Assembly: GCA_902789245.1 (NCBI GenBank)
Contig: CADAND010000005.1
Location: 1 to 64,000, forward strand
DNA length: 64,000 bases
Direction of reading: 5' to 3'
Source of the DNA: an uncultured Bacteroidia bacterium
GTDB lineage: Bacteria; Bacteroidota; Bacteroidia; Bacteroidales; UBA932
Shown here: in pieces, positions 50,228 through 59,754 of the stretch
Position numbering within the stretch: position 1 is the first letter of the stretch
Layout of the letters: each line of letters begins with the position of its first letter
The notes under the pieces: generated by a model
Seen by the model: the letters and a program-made list of their open reading frames with translations, nothing else
Told to the model about the DNA's origin: nothing
Databases searched by the model: none
Program-made: the position numbers and the translations under genes

Positions 50228-51892
50228 TTACTTATACATGAAGCGTTTAATGCTGCCCTTCGGCGTTTTGGCAAACGGGGTGAACATCACTTCGTAATTC
50301 CGGACACTGGAATAAGCCGGAATCTTCCCGTTGAGGGTGGTCAGGTTGGCGTCCATGATGCTCTTCAGCGTGTCGGCGTCGATGTTCTGGTCGGCCAGCA
50401 TCGTCTGGTCGGGAACGATCAGGGCCGTCAGCTGCCCGTTGCGTCCGACCACGATGGATTCCTGGACGTAGGGGAGCTGGTTGAGGACGACCTCGATTTC
50501 TTCCGGGAAGATGTTCTGCCCGTTGGTGCCGAGGATCATGCTTTTGCTGCGGCCCACGAGGAAGGTGCGTCCCATCTCGTCGACCGTGCCCAGGTCGCCG
50601 GTACGGAACCAGCCGTCCTCCGTGAAAACGGCGCGGGTGGCCTCGGGATTCTTATAGTACCCGGAGAAGACCACGTTCCCGCGGACAAGGACCTCGCCGG
50701 CCGTGTGGCGGGGGTCCGGAGAGTCGATCTTCAGCTCAACCCCTTCCGTAGCGGGCTCTCCGCATTCCTTCATGACATAGGTGTCCTTGTGGCCCAGCGT
50801 GATGGTGGGGGTGCATTCGGTCATGCCGTATCCTGTCACGAACGGGACCTTGAGCTGTTCGAGGAAGAGGCGCTCGAGCTGCTCCGGCATGGCCGCGCCG
50901 CCCGTGATCATCAGGCCGAGGTTGCCGCCGAAGGCGTTCATGAAGATGGTGCGCAGGGCTTCGCAGAAGTCCGGGTTGTTCTTATAGTCCGCGAGCTTGG
51001 CGGCGCCGCTCTTGCTGCGGATGAATTCGCCGATGGTGTCGTCGATCATCTTGTTGATGATAAGTGGTACCGCGAAGAACACGTAAGGTTTGTAGTCGCG
51101 CAGGGCGGGCTTGAGGTAAGCCGGCACGGGCGGCACGAAGAGGATGCACAGGGTCATGCCGTAGCAGAGCGGGGCCATCAGGTCGTACACCAGGCCGAAG
51201 ATGTGGGCGTAGGGGAGCACGCTGACGTAGTTGTCCTCCCGCTTGTACGGGAAATGATGGGGAATGAGCTGGATGTTGGAGCTGAAGTTGCGGATGGAGA
51301 TCATCACGCCCTTCGGGTTGCCGGTGGAACCGGAGGTGTACATCAGGGCGCAGAGCTCGTCCAGCGGACGGTCCGGGAAATGGACATCTTCAGGCTGCAG
51401 CCCGTTGGGATGGGCGGCGGCGAAAAGCTGTTCGCGATTCTCGTAAACGCGTGCGAAGTCGCCCCGGGCGGCCAGCAGCTCTCCGCTCTTGGTGTCGATG
51501 ACGCCCAGCAATTGCGGCAGGGCCTCGAAGTCCATTTTTTCGAAGATGGCCTTCTCCGTGTAGAGGATGCGGCTGTCGGAGTGGTCCACCAGATGCATCG
51601 TATCGGCGGGGGTGAATCCGTTGAAGAGTTGAACGGCTACGAAGCCTCCCGTCTGGGCGGCGAAAAAGGTTTTGGCCCAGTTCGCGCTGGAACGTGCATT
51701 GATGGCGATTTTATCGCCCGGAAGGAGTCCGGCGGCCCGCCACCACAGACAGGTCTTTTCGAGCTCTGCGGCCAATTCTCCGTAAGAGATGCCGGGCTGG
51801 TTGTATTCGACGAGGGCAGTCTTGTCCCAGCAGGCTTTGACGGACTGCTCAAAGCGACGCAGGAAACTGTCTTGAAGGGTAAGATCGTACAT
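50228..51892 (-). CDS. AMP-dependent long-chain acyl-CoA synthetase-like ligase
   Basis: A 554-residue adenylating enzyme (ANL superfamily), close to long-chain fatty-acid-CoA ligases. The AMP-binding motif A3 is LMYTSGSTGNPKGVMIS near residue 180; the A5 region is VTGYGMTECTPTITLG near 355; the adenylate-hinge block is WFRTGDLGTVDEMGRTFLVG with SMILGTNGQNIFPEEIE near 430-460; and the A10 Lys is in KTPKGSIKRF at the C-terminus. It activates a fatty or other carboxylic acid to acyl-AMP and then acyl-CoA in the cytoplasm; chain length is unknown. It has its own promoter (51926-51956). Confidence 0.92.
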   Translation of the reverse strand: MYDLTLQDSFLRRFEQSVKACWDKTALVEYNQPGISYGELAAELEKTCLWWRAAGLLPGDKIAINARSSANWAKTFFAAQTGGFVAVQLFNGFTPADTMHLVDHSDSRILYTEKAIFEKMDFEALPQLLGVIDTKSGELLAARGDFARVYENREQLFAAAHPNGLQPEDVHFPDRPLDELCALMYTSGSTGNPKGVMISIRNFSSNIQLIPHHFPYKREDNYVSVLPYAHIFGLVYDLMAPLCYGMTLCILFVPPVPAYLKPALRDYKPYVFFAVPLIINKMIDDTIGEFIRSKSGAAKLADYKNNPDFCEALRTIFMNAFGGNLGLMITGGAAMPEQLERLFLEQLKVPFVTGYGMTECTPTITLGHKDTYVMKECGEPATEGVELKIDSPDPRHTAGEVLVRGNVVFSGYYKNPEATRAVFTEDGWFRTGDLGTVDEMGRTFLVGRSKSMILGTNGQNIFPEEIEVVLNQLPYVQESIVVGRNGQLTALIVPDQTMLADQNIDADTLKSIMDANLTTLNGKIPAYSSVRNYEVMFTPFAKTPKGSIKRFMYK

Positions 51893-51925
51893 TTTTCTTC
51901 GCGTTTTGTTGGATTAAACTGGACG

Positions 51926-51956
51926 CAAAGGTAGCGCCTTGGACAGGCCTGGACAA
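51926..51956 (-). promoter_or_regulatory. Promoter of the acyl-CoA synthetase gene
   Basis: Minus-strand TACCTTTG (plus 51926-51933) with TTG (plus 51954-51956) 20 nt upstream; the ATG is 33 nt downstream at 51892. Confidence 0.7.
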
Positions 51957-51987
51957 AGAGTTGGGAACGGCGGTCGATTTAAGTGAC

Positions 51988-52020
51988 GAAACGCCGATTT
52001 GGCGGACAAATCGGCGTTTC
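51988..52020 (-). terminator. Terminator after the M16 protease gene
   Basis: A perfect 14-bp stem, GAAACGCCGATTTG paired with CAAATCGGCGTTTC, with a 5-nt loop, 41 nt after the protease stop. T-run is short, so it may be factor-assisted. Confidence 0.7.
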
Positions 52021-52060
52021 TGTGGGATAAAAATCCCTTAGAGTTATGTTTCGTCCCAGA

Positions 52061-54865
52061 CTATTCGGGGCGCATGACGATCTCGATGAAGTTGCCGTCA
52101 AGGAGCTCCTGGGCGGCTGCCTGGATCTGGGCGGGCGTCAGGGCGTTCACGGCAGCTTCGTACTCCTTGTCATAGTCGAAACCGTGGCGGGCGTTGGTCA
52201 TGAGCGCGGAAGCCCAGTAGTTGTTGCGCTGGCGGCTCTCCGGAATGTTCTTCTGGAGGTTCTTCAGCGCTTTGTCAAACTGGTCGGCGGTGGGACCGTT
52301 CTCGGCGAGATTCTTGAAGCCGGTCTTGGCCAGCTCGCGGAGCTTGTCGGCGGACTCGACGTTGGTCTGGAAGACCACCTGCATCATGTGACGCTCCTCC
52401 GGCTTCTTGCTGACTTCAGCGGAAGAGCTGGCGCCGTAGGTGCCGCCCTCGTCCTCGCGCAGGGTCTCGGTGTAGAGCATGTCGAGGATGTAGGAGAGCG
52501 CGTCGTTGGCAGCCTCGTCGGCGACGGAGTAGGCCTTGAGGGTGTTGTACACCTGGAGGACCGTGACCATCGGGGTGGCCATCTGGGCGTTGAAGTCGTA
52601 CAGACGGTTGGCGGAGCTGATGCCGTCGCCGCGGTACTCGGCCTTGGTGGCCTTCTTGCCGGCGGGGATGGAGCCGGCGTACTTGCAGATGAGCGGCATG
52701 ATCTCGTCCACGTCGAAGTCGCCTACAACCACCAGACGGGCACCGGCCGCGTCGGCGAAGAGGCGCTTGTAGGTGCTCTCGAGGGTGCTCAGGCTAGCCT
52801 TGGCGAGGGTCTCGTCGCTGATCATGAAGCGGCGCGGGCTGTCATAGACATAGTCGTAGAGGGCCTTGTTGAGCTTGTAGTTGGACTGGCTCATGAGGTT
52901 CGGCAGGACGGCCTCGATCTGGCTGCGGCCCTGGGCGTACTCGGTCTCGTCGAAACGAGGTGCGGTGACGTAGAGGTAGAAGAGCTGCAGGGCGGTCTCG
53001 AGATCCTTGACGGTCGTGGTGCCGCTGACTCCGTGCGTGTATTCATTAATATAAGGAGTACCGCTGACCTGCTTGCCGGCGAGCATCTTGCGCACCGTCG
53101 TGGCCGGGAACTCGGCGATACCGCTGTTCTGCAGGTAGAGGCTCCAGACGTTGGAATCGAAGGAGAAGACTTCTTCGTCGGAGAGCAGGCTCCGGCCGCC
53201 GTCCTTGCTGTAGTTCATGATGATGCGGTCCTTCTCGTGGTCCGTGGGGAGGAGCCAGACGGTCACGCCGTTCTTCAGGGTGAAGGTCTTGGATCCATAG
53301 ATGCCGTCCTTGACTTTGCTGGCCTTGCTGCCCTTGAGGGCGGCGGCATTCAGGAAAGCTTCCGGGAGTTCCTCGCCGGCGGCCTGCTCGATCTCGGCGT
53401 TCTCGACGGCGTCGATCACAGCCTGGATCTGCTCAGCGGTCGGGTGTACGAGGCCTTCCTTCTCGGGAGCCTGGTAGATGACCACCATGTTCTCGCGGGT
53501 GATGATCTGCTGGGCAGCCTGGTTGATGGTCTCCGCGGTCAGCATCGGCATGAGCTGCTGGACGAGGTCGTATTCGGTCTGCGGGTCCATGAAGCGCTCG
53601 TTGTCGAAGAAGTTGTAGATCATCGGCATCACGAACTCGGAGTTGGTGCGTGTCTCAGCCTTCTTGGCCTTGGTCTCGAACTGGGAGAGCAGCTCGTTCT
53701 TGGCGCGATCCACCTCGGCGTCGGTCAGACCGAAGCGGCGGAGCTTCTCGGCTTCAAGCATGGCGGCGGCCAGGGCGTTCAGCGCCTCACCGTCTTTGCT
53801 GGCGGCCTCGATATAGGTGACGTCGGCAGGCTCGCAGAGGTTGCCAATGCCAAATCCGCCGGCCAGGAACGGGGCGTCAGCCTGGGCGGCGATCTCCTCG
53901 AAGCGCTCGTTCATCGCGATGGACACGATGTCCTCGAGCAGGTCGGTGATCAGGCCCACCGGGGTGCTGTTGAGCTCCTCCGGGGTGGCTTGGCTGCGCC
54001 AGTAGATCTGGACGCCGGTATTGCGGTTCTCGGGATCGGTGAGGATGCCGATGGCCGGCTTCTCGTTGTCTGGAATGACGATGACGTCCTTCTGCTTAGG
54101 ATTCTCGGCAGCCGGGATGTCGGCGAAAGTGCGCTGGATGCAGGCCTCCACGTAGTCGACGTCGATGTCACCCACGACGATCAGCGCCTGCATGTCCGGA
54201 CGGTACCAGGTGTGGTAGAAGTTCGTCAGGCTCTCGGGCTTGAAGGTCTTGAGGTTCTCCTCGGTGCCGATGATGCTCGTGGTGGCGTACTTGGTGTCAC
54301 CGTAGAGGTAGGGGCCGGCGGCCTCGCGCATACGCCACTGGGCGGTGTTGCGGGAACGCTTCTCCTCCAGGATGACGCCGCGCTCCTTGTCGATCTCCTC
54401 CGGGTCGCAGGTCACGAAATGGGAGTAGTCGTGCATGATGAGGATGCAGGTGTCGACGACGGTCGGGCGCACCAGGGGAATGTTGTTGAGCAGGTAAATG
54501 GTCTGCTCCACGCCCGTGGAGGCGTTCACGTTGCCGCCGAAGGAAGCGCCAATGCTCTCCAGCCAGTTGAGGATCCCCTTGCCGGGGAAGTTCTTGGTGC
54601 CGTTGAAGCACATGTGCTCCAGGAAGTGGGCGAGGCCGTCCTGGTCGGGCAGCTCCTGCAGGGCGCCGACGTTGGTGGCCAGGTAGAACTCGGCCCGCTG
54701 GGCAGGCTTCTCGTTGTGACGGATGTAGTAGGTCAATCCGTTGTCAAGCTTACCGACGCGGGTGGCCGGATCGTTGGGAAGCTGCTGCATCTGCTGAGCA
54801 TTTCCCAAAGCAGCAGCGCTGATGAGCGCTGCTGCAAGGATGAGAATTTTTTTCATCATTTTCAT
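52061..54865 (-). CDS. Periplasmic M16-family zinc protease (insulinase-like, two-domain)
   Basis: A 934-residue secreted protease. A signal peptide (MKMMKKILILAAALISAAAL, then GNAQ) precedes the catalytic M16A domain with the inverted zinc motif HFLEHM (HxxEH) near residue 70 and the distal Glu in TNVGALQE/EERGVILEE-type helices (KERGVILEEKRSRN near 145). Residues 460-930 form the inactive second pair of M16 domains. It probably degrades peptides in the periplasm. I chose the ATG at 54865, where a signal peptide begins; earlier in-frame starts lie in the promoter, and the -7 box TAGCTTTG with TTG 19 nt upstream (54886-54915) is immediately upstream. Confidence 0.92.
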   Translation of the reverse strand: MKMMKKILILAAALISAAALGNAQQMQQLPNDPATRVGKLDNGLTYYIRHNEKPAQRAEFYLATNVGALQELPDQDGLAHFLEHMCFNGTKNFPGKGILNWLESIGASFGGNVNASTGVEQTIYLLNNIPLVRPTVVDTCILIMHDYSHFVTCDPEEIDKERGVILEEKRSRNTAQWRMREAAGPYLYGDTKYATTSIIGTEENLKTFKPESLTNFYHTWYRPDMQALIVVGDIDVDYVEACIQRTFADIPAAENPKQKDVIVIPDNEKPAIGILTDPENRNTGVQIYWRSQATPEELNSTPVGLITDLLEDIVSIAMNERFEEIAAQADAPFLAGGFGIGNLCEPADVTYIEAASKDGEALNALAAAMLEAEKLRRFGLTDAEVDRAKNELLSQFETKAKKAETRTNSEFVMPMIYNFFDNERFMDPQTEYDLVQQLMPMLTAETINQAAQQIITRENMVVIYQAPEKEGLVHPTAEQIQAVIDAVENAEIEQAAGEELPEAFLNAAALKGSKASKVKDGIYGSKTFTLKNGVTVWLLPTDHEKDRIIMNYSKDGGRSLLSDEEVFSFDSNVWSLYLQNSGIAEFPATTVRKMLAGKQVSGTPYINEYTHGVSGTTTVKDLETALQLFYLYVTAPRFDETEYAQGRSQIEAVLPNLMSQSNYKLNKALYDYVYDSPRRFMISDETLAKASLSTLESTYKRLFADAAGARLVVVGDFDVDEIMPLICKYAGSIPAGKKATKAEYRGDGISSANRLYDFNAQMATPMVTVLQVYNTLKAYSVADEAANDALSYILDMLYTETLREDEGGTYGASSSAEVSKKPEERHMMQVVFQTNVESADKLRELAKTGFKNLAENGPTADQFDKALKNLQKNIPESRQRNNYWASALMTNARHGFDYDKEYEAAVNALTPAQIQAAAQELLDGNFIEIVMRPE

Positions 54866-54885
54866 TTGATTGCGCTTTCTGATTG

Positions 54886-54915
54886 CAAAGCTAATCAAAA
54901 AATATTGAAAAACAA
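54886..54915 (-). promoter_or_regulatory. Promoter of the M16 protease gene
   Basis: Minus-strand TAGCTTTG (plus 54886-54893) with TTG (plus 54913-54915) exactly 19 nt upstream, 20 nt before the ATG at 54865. Confidence 0.75.
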
Positions 54916-54943
54916 TAAAAATTTATTAAATCTTCAGAATTAT

Positions 54944-57900
54944 TTATTCTTTGCCCGCTAACCTCTTATAAGTATTGAGGCGCACCTTGGCAAACTCCTC
55001 GGTCTTGGCGAGCAGCTCGGCAGCGCTGTCCGGGAAGAGTTTGTACAGGGAAGCGAAGCGGACCTCGCCCTTGAGGAAGTCCTGGAACTTCGTCCAGTCA
55101 GGCTCCTTGGAGTCGAGCGTGAACGGGTTCTTGCCCTGCTCCTCGAGGGCCGGGTTGAAGCGGTAGAGGTGCCAGTAACCGCACTCGACGGCCAACTTCT
55201 CCTCCTTCTGGCTCAGACCCATGCCCGCCTTCAGGCCGTGGTTGATACACGGGGCGTAGGCGATGATCAGGGACGGGCCGTCGTAGGCTTCGGCTTCCTT
55301 GATGGCGTTCATGTACTGGACCGGGCTGGCGCCCATGGCGACCTGGGCCACGTAGACGTAGCCGTAGCTCATCGCCATCATGCCGAGATCCTTCTTGCGG
55401 ATCTTCTTGCCGGAGGCGGCGAACTTGGCGATGGCGCCGACCGGGGTGGCCTTGGAGGACTGACCGCCGGTGTTGGAGTACACTTCGGTGTCGAGGACGA
55501 GGATGTTGACGTTCTCACCGCTGGCGAGGACGTGGTCGAGTCCGCCGTAACCGATATCATAGGAGGCACCGTCGCCGCCGAAGATCCACTGGCTGCGGGC
55601 CGGGATGAACTGCTTGAGGGCGAGGAGGCTCTTGCTGACGTCGCAGCCGCACTTCTCCATCATCGGGACAAGCTTGTCGGCCACCTCGCGGGTGACGGCG
55701 TAGTCCTTGCGGTTGTCCAGCCACTTCTGGTAGAGTTCCTTCATCTCGGCGCTGCACTTGGAGCACTCGAGACCCTTCTGCATGAGGGCGGCGACCGTCT
55801 CGCGGATGCGGTCGGAGCCGAGGTGCATACCGAGACCGAACTCGCAGAAGTCCTCGAACAGGGAGTTCTGCCAGGCCGGGCCGTGGCCGTGGGCGTCGGT
55901 GCAGTACGGGGAAGCGGGGAAGGAGGCGCCGTAGATGGAGGAGCAACCCGTCGCGTTCGCGATCATCATGTGGTCGCCGAAGAGCTGGGTGATGTTCTTG
56001 ATGTACGGGGTCTCGCCGCAACCGGCGAACAGCGGCTGGGCGAACTGGGCGGCCTTCATGTTGGACTTGGGATCCTGCGGGGTCTTGTAGCCCACCTTAG
56101 CGTTGAGGTAGTCGAACGCGGTCTGGTCGGCCTCGTGGTCCATGTACGGGGCCATGGAGAGGGCCTTCTCCTTGGCGAGACAGACATCGACGCAGTTGCC
56201 GCAACCGGTACAGTCGGCGACGGACACGGCGATCGTGTACTTGTACTCCTTGAGGTTGGCCTTGCCCTCGACGGCCTTGATGCCCTGGGCTGCGGCGGCC
56301 TTGGCCTCTTCGTCGGTCATCAGGAACGGACGGATGGCGGCGTGCGGGCAGACGAAGGCGCAGGTGTTGCACTGGATACACTTCTCACCGTCCCAGACAG
56401 GTACGCTCACGGCGACGCCGCGCTTCTCGTAAGCGGCGGTGCCGGCGGGCATCGTACCGTCCTGGTAGGGGAGGAAGGCGCTCACCGGGAGGGTGTCGCC
56501 GGACTGGGCGTTCACCACGTCGGCGATCTCCTTGACGAACGGGGTCGCGAGGCGGCCGGCGTTCGGGTTGACGAACTTGGCGTTGATCTGGGCCCAGTCG
56601 GCAGGGACCTTGACCTGGGTGTACTCGCCGCCGCGGTCGATGGCCGCGTAGTTCATGTTGACGATGTTCTCTCCCTTCTTGCCGTAGGACTTGAGGGCGG
56701 CGTCCTTCATATACTTGATCGCGTCGTCCACCGGGATGATGCCGGTGATGCGGAAGAAGGCGCTCTGGAGGATCGTGTTGGTACGTCCGCCGAGGCCGAT
56801 CTCCTGGGCGATCTTGGTGGCGTTGATGATGTAGAGCTTGATCTTCTTGCGTCCGATGACGGCCTTGACGGCGTCCGGAATGCGCTTGACGGTCTCCTCT
56901 TCGCTCCACAGGGAGTTGAGCAGCAGGCTGCCGCCCTCCTTGATGCCCTTCAGCACGTCATACTTCTCGAGGTAGGACGGGACGTGGCAGGCCACGAAGT
57001 CGGGGGTGCCCACCAGGTACGGCGCCTTGATCGGCTTCTTGCCGAAGCGGAGGTGCGAGCAGGTGTAGCCGCCGGACTTCTTGGAGTCATAGTCGAAGTA
57101 GGCCTGGCTATAGAGGTCGGTGTGGGTGCCGATGATCTTGATCGTGTTCTTGTTGGCGCCGACGGTACCGTCGGAACCGAGGCCGTAGAACTTGCACTCG
57201 GTGGTGCCCTTCTTCACGATGGAGATCTCTCCCTTGGTCGGGAGGCTCTTGAAGGTCACGTCGTCGACGATGCCGATGGTGAAGTCGCCCTTCGGGCTCT
57301 TGCGCTCGAGGTTGTCATACACGGCGACGATCTGGGCCGGGGTCGTGTCCTTGGAGGAGAGACCGTAGCGGCCGCCGATCACGAGCGGGGCGTTGTCCTT
57401 GCCCTGGAAGAGGGCGCGCACGTCGAGGTAGAGCGGCTCGCCGAGGGAACCGGGCTCCTTGGTGCGGTCGAGGACCGCGATCTTCTTGACGCTCTTCGGG
57501 AGCACCTTGAGGAAGTATTTCTCGGAGAACGGACGGTAGAGATGCACCGTCACGACGCCGTACTTGCGGCCGTGCTCGGAGAGGTAGTCGATCGTCTCCT
57601 TGATGGTCTCGGTGACGGAACCCATGGCCACGATCACGCACTCGGCATCCTTGGCGCCGTAGTACTCGAACGGACGGTAGGTGCGGCCGGTCAGCTCGCC
57701 GATCTCGCCCATGTAGCGGGCCACGATGTCGGGAACGGCCTCATAGACCTGGTTGCGGGACTCGACGGCCTGGAAGTAGACGTCGCCGTTCTGGGCGGTA
57801 CCGCGGGTGACGGGGGCCTCCGGATTCAGCGCGCGGGCGCGGAAGTTCTCCAGCGCCTTCTCGCTGACCATGCTCTTGAGGTCCGCCTCGTCGATGGCTT

Positions 57901-58456
57901 CGATCTTCTGGATCTCGTGCGAGGTGCGGAAGCCGTCAAAGAAGTGCAGGAACGGGAGGGAAGCCTTGATGGCGCTCAGGTGCGCGATGGCCGCGAGGTC
58001 CTGCGCCTCCTGCACGGAGCTGGAAGCCAGCATGCAGAAGCCGGTCTGGCGGCAGGCCATCACATCCTGGTGGTCACCGAAGATGGAGAGGGCGTGGGAA
58101 GCCAGGGCACGTGCGGACACGTGGAAGACGGCCGGAAGCATCTCGCCGGCGATTTTGTACATATTCGGAATCATCAGCAGGAGACCCTGGGATGCGGTGT
58201 AGGTGGTCGTCAGCGCACCGGCCTGCAGGGAACCATGGACGGCACCCGCGGCGCCGGCCTCGCTCTGCATCTCCGTGACTTTGACGGTTTCGCCCCAGAG
58301 GTTCTTCTTTCCGTGGGCCGCCCACTCATCCACGTTTTCGGCCATCGTGGAGGACGGCGTGATCGGGTAAATGGCAGCGTGCTCGCTGAACAGGTATGCG
58401 ATATTGGACGCTGCCTGGTTACCATCACAGGTGATGAATTTCTTTTCTTTTGCCAT
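54944..58456 (-). CDS. nifJ: Pyruvate:ferredoxin (flavodoxin) oxidoreductase
   Basis: A 1170-residue homodimeric PFOR that decarboxylates pyruvate with CoA to acetyl-CoA, CO2 and reduced ferredoxin. Domains in order: the pyrimidine-binding domain (ITCDGNQAASNIAYLFSE, then IYPITPSSTMAENVDEWAAH), the transketolase-like domain II (RPFSEKYFLKVLPKSVKKIA), the gamma-type domain, the double 4Fe-4S ferredoxin domain near 690-760 (CIQCNTCAFVCPHA, CTGCGNCVDVCLAKEK), and the TPP-binding domain near 960 (GDGASYDIGYGGLDHVLASG; LDTEVYSNTGGQSSKATPVG). The length is normal for the family. A promoter lies at 58519-58548 with a 60-nt leader. It is the central pyruvate step of an anaerobe. Confidence 0.97.
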   Translation of the reverse strand: MAKEKKFITCDGNQAASNIAYLFSEHAAIYPITPSSTMAENVDEWAAHGKKNLWGETVKVTEMQSEAGAAGAVHGSLQAGALTTTYTASQGLLLMIPNMYKIAGEMLPAVFHVSARALASHALSIFGDHQDVMACRQTGFCMLASSSVQEAQDLAAIAHLSAIKASLPFLHFFDGFRTSHEIQKIEAIDEADLKSMVSEKALENFRARALNPEAPVTRGTAQNGDVYFQAVESRNQVYEAVPDIVARYMGEIGELTGRTYRPFEYYGAKDAECVIVAMGSVTETIKETIDYLSEHGRKYGVVTVHLYRPFSEKYFLKVLPKSVKKIAVLDRTKEPGSLGEPLYLDVRALFQGKDNAPLVIGGRYGLSSKDTTPAQIVAVYDNLERKSPKGDFTIGIVDDVTFKSLPTKGEISIVKKGTTECKFYGLGSDGTVGANKNTIKIIGTHTDLYSQAYFDYDSKKSGGYTCSHLRFGKKPIKAPYLVGTPDFVACHVPSYLEKYDVLKGIKEGGSLLLNSLWSEEETVKRIPDAVKAVIGRKKIKLYIINATKIAQEIGLGGRTNTILQSAFFRITGIIPVDDAIKYMKDAALKSYGKKGENIVNMNYAAIDRGGEYTQVKVPADWAQINAKFVNPNAGRLATPFVKEIADVVNAQSGDTLPVSAFLPYQDGTMPAGTAAYEKRGVAVSVPVWDGEKCIQCNTCAFVCPHAAIRPFLMTDEEAKAAAAQGIKAVEGKANLKEYKYTIAVSVADCTGCGNCVDVCLAKEKALSMAPYMDHEADQTAFDYLNAKVGYKTPQDPKSNMKAAQFAQPLFAGCGETPYIKNITQLFGDHMMIANATGCSSIYGASFPASPYCTDAHGHGPAWQNSLFEDFCEFGLGMHLGSDRIRETVAALMQKGLECSKCSAEMKELYQKWLDNRKDYAVTREVADKLVPMMEKCGCDVSKSLLALKQFIPARSQWIFGGDGASYDIGYGGLDHVLASGENVNILVLDTEVYSNTGGQSSKATPVGAIAKFAASGKKIRKKDLGMMAMSYGYVYVAQVAMGASPVQYMNAIKEAEAYDGPSLIIAYAPCINHGLKAGMGLSQKEEKLAVECGYWHLYRFNPALEEQGKNPFTLDSKEPDWTKFQDFLKGEVRFASLYKLFPDSAAELLAKTEEFAKVRLNTYKRLAGKE

Positions 58457-58518
58457 AATGTGAAGTGAAAGTTTTAGTATGTTTTATCGATTAAAATTCG
58501 CGCAGGCGTATAATCACA

Positions 58519-58548
58519 CAAATATACGAAGAATTCTGATACCTTCAA
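58519..58548 (-). promoter_or_regulatory. Promoter of the PFOR gene
   Basis: Minus-strand TATATTTG (plus 58519-58526) with TTG (plus 58546-58548) exactly 19 nt upstream; leader of about 60 nt. The divergent pdxB gene starts at 58613. Confidence 0.8.
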
Positions 58549-58612
58549 AGAAAAATCGGATTCCCGAAAAATACGTATCTTTACGATGCCTTAGCGATGA
58601 TTCCTGCTGCAC

Positions 58613-59743
58613 ATGAAGATCGTCTGTGACAACAAGATTCCCTTCCTCCGGGGTGTGTTCGAACCCTGGGCCGAGGTCGTGTACCTGCCCGGGCCGGAAA
58701 CGACTCCCGGGGTGGTCCGGGACGCGGACGCCGTCGTGACGCGCACCCGCACGCGCTGCGACGCGGCGCTGCTCGCCGGCTCCTCCGTGCGGGTCGTCGC
58801 CTCGGCCACCATCGGCTTCGACCACATCGACACGGCGTGGTGCGAAGCCCACGGGATCCTTTGGCGCAATGCGCCGGGCTGCAATTCCCGCTCCGTGGAG
58901 CAATACGTTGCCGCGGCGCTCTGCACGCTGGCGCACCGCCACGGCCTGCGGCTCGACGCCCTGACGCTGGGCGTCGTGGGCGTGGGCAACGTGGGCGGAA
59001 AGGTGGCCGAAATGGCTGCGCGGCTGGGCATGCGCGTGCTGCTGTGCGACCCGCCCCGCGCCCGCCGCGAGGGTGCTGCGGGCTTCGTCGATCTCGACAC
59101 GCTGGTGGCGCAGAGCGACATTGTGACCCTGCATGTACCGCTTTTGCGGGAAGGGGAGGACGCCACCTGGCACCTGTTTGACGAAGCGCGGCTCGCCGCG
59201 ATGCGTCCGGACCAGTTCCTGATCAATTCCTCCCGCGGCCCCGTGGTGGACAACGCCGCGCTCAAGGCCGCCCTGCAGGCGAAGGCCCTGGGCGGCGCCG
59301 TGCTGGACGTCTGGGAGGGAGAGCCGGAGCCGGACCCGGCCCTGATGGAGCTGCTGGATATCGCCACGCCGCACATCGCCGGCTACAGCGCCGACGGCAA
59401 GGCGAACGGCACGCAGATGAGCGTGCGGACGGTGGCCGCCGTGCTCGGCCTGCCCCTCGCGGACTGGCGCCCGGCGGGCATTCCGGAGCCGGCACAGCCG
59501 CTTGCGTTCACCCTGGACGCCGCCGGCAAGGACCGCCAGGAGGTCCTCTCCGAGGCGATCCTGTACGCCTATGACATCCTCGCGGACGACCGCGCCCTGC
59601 GCGCGCATCCCGAACGCTTCGAGCAGCTGCGCGGCGACTACCCCGTGCGGCGCGAACCGACTGCCTTCACCCTGCGGTTGCAGGGCGGCGACCCCGCGCT
59701 CGCGGACGCGCTCGCCGCGCTGGGCTTTCACATTCAACGCTAA
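58613..59743 (+). CDS. pdxB: Erythronate-4-phosphate dehydrogenase
   Basis: A 376-residue D-2-hydroxyacid dehydrogenase of the PdxB type, second step of the DXP-dependent pyridoxal-phosphate pathway (4-phosphoerythronate to 2-oxo-3-hydroxy-4-phosphobutanoate). The N-terminus KIVCDNKIPFLRGVFEPWAE is typical. The NAD-binding GVVGVGNVGGKVAEMAARLG lies near 120; catalytic Arg, Glu and His are in LINSSRGPVVDNAAL, DVWEGEPEPDPALM and ATPHIAGYSADGKANGT. The C-terminal dimerisation domain is complete. The patatin gene starts 11 nt downstream, so both may share one transcript. No other vitamin B6 genes are nearby. Confidence 0.95.
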   Translation: MKIVCDNKIPFLRGVFEPWAEVVYLPGPETTPGVVRDADAVVTRTRTRCDAALLAGSSVRVVASATIGFDHIDTAWCEAHGILWRNAPGCNSRSVEQYVAAALCTLAHRHGLRLDALTLGVVGVGNVGGKVAEMAARLGMRVLLCDPPRARREGAAGFVDLDTLVAQSDIVTLHVPLLREGEDATWHLFDEARLAAMRPDQFLINSSRGPVVDNAALKAALQAKALGGAVLDVWEGEPEPDPALMELLDIATPHIAGYSADGKANGTQMSVRTVAAVLGLPLADWRPAGIPEPAQPLAFTLDAAGKDRQEVLSEAILYAYDILADDRALRAHPERFEQLRGDYPVRREPTAFTLRLQGGDPALADALAALGFHIQR

Positions 59744-59754
59744 TTACATTCGAC

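Noticed and set aside
52046..58468. Very long open frames on the plus strand (up to about 1100 codons) opposite the M16 protease and PFOR genes
   Set aside because: Their translations are low-complexity, rich in Val, Gly, Leu, His and Asp, and match no family, while the minus-strand frames carry complete catalytic motifs. They arise from GC-rich codon usage on the opposite strand.
58576..58583. TATCTTTA as a pdxB -7 box
   Set aside because: It misses the final G of TAnnTTTG and has no TTG at 19-20 nt, so support is too weak to list.
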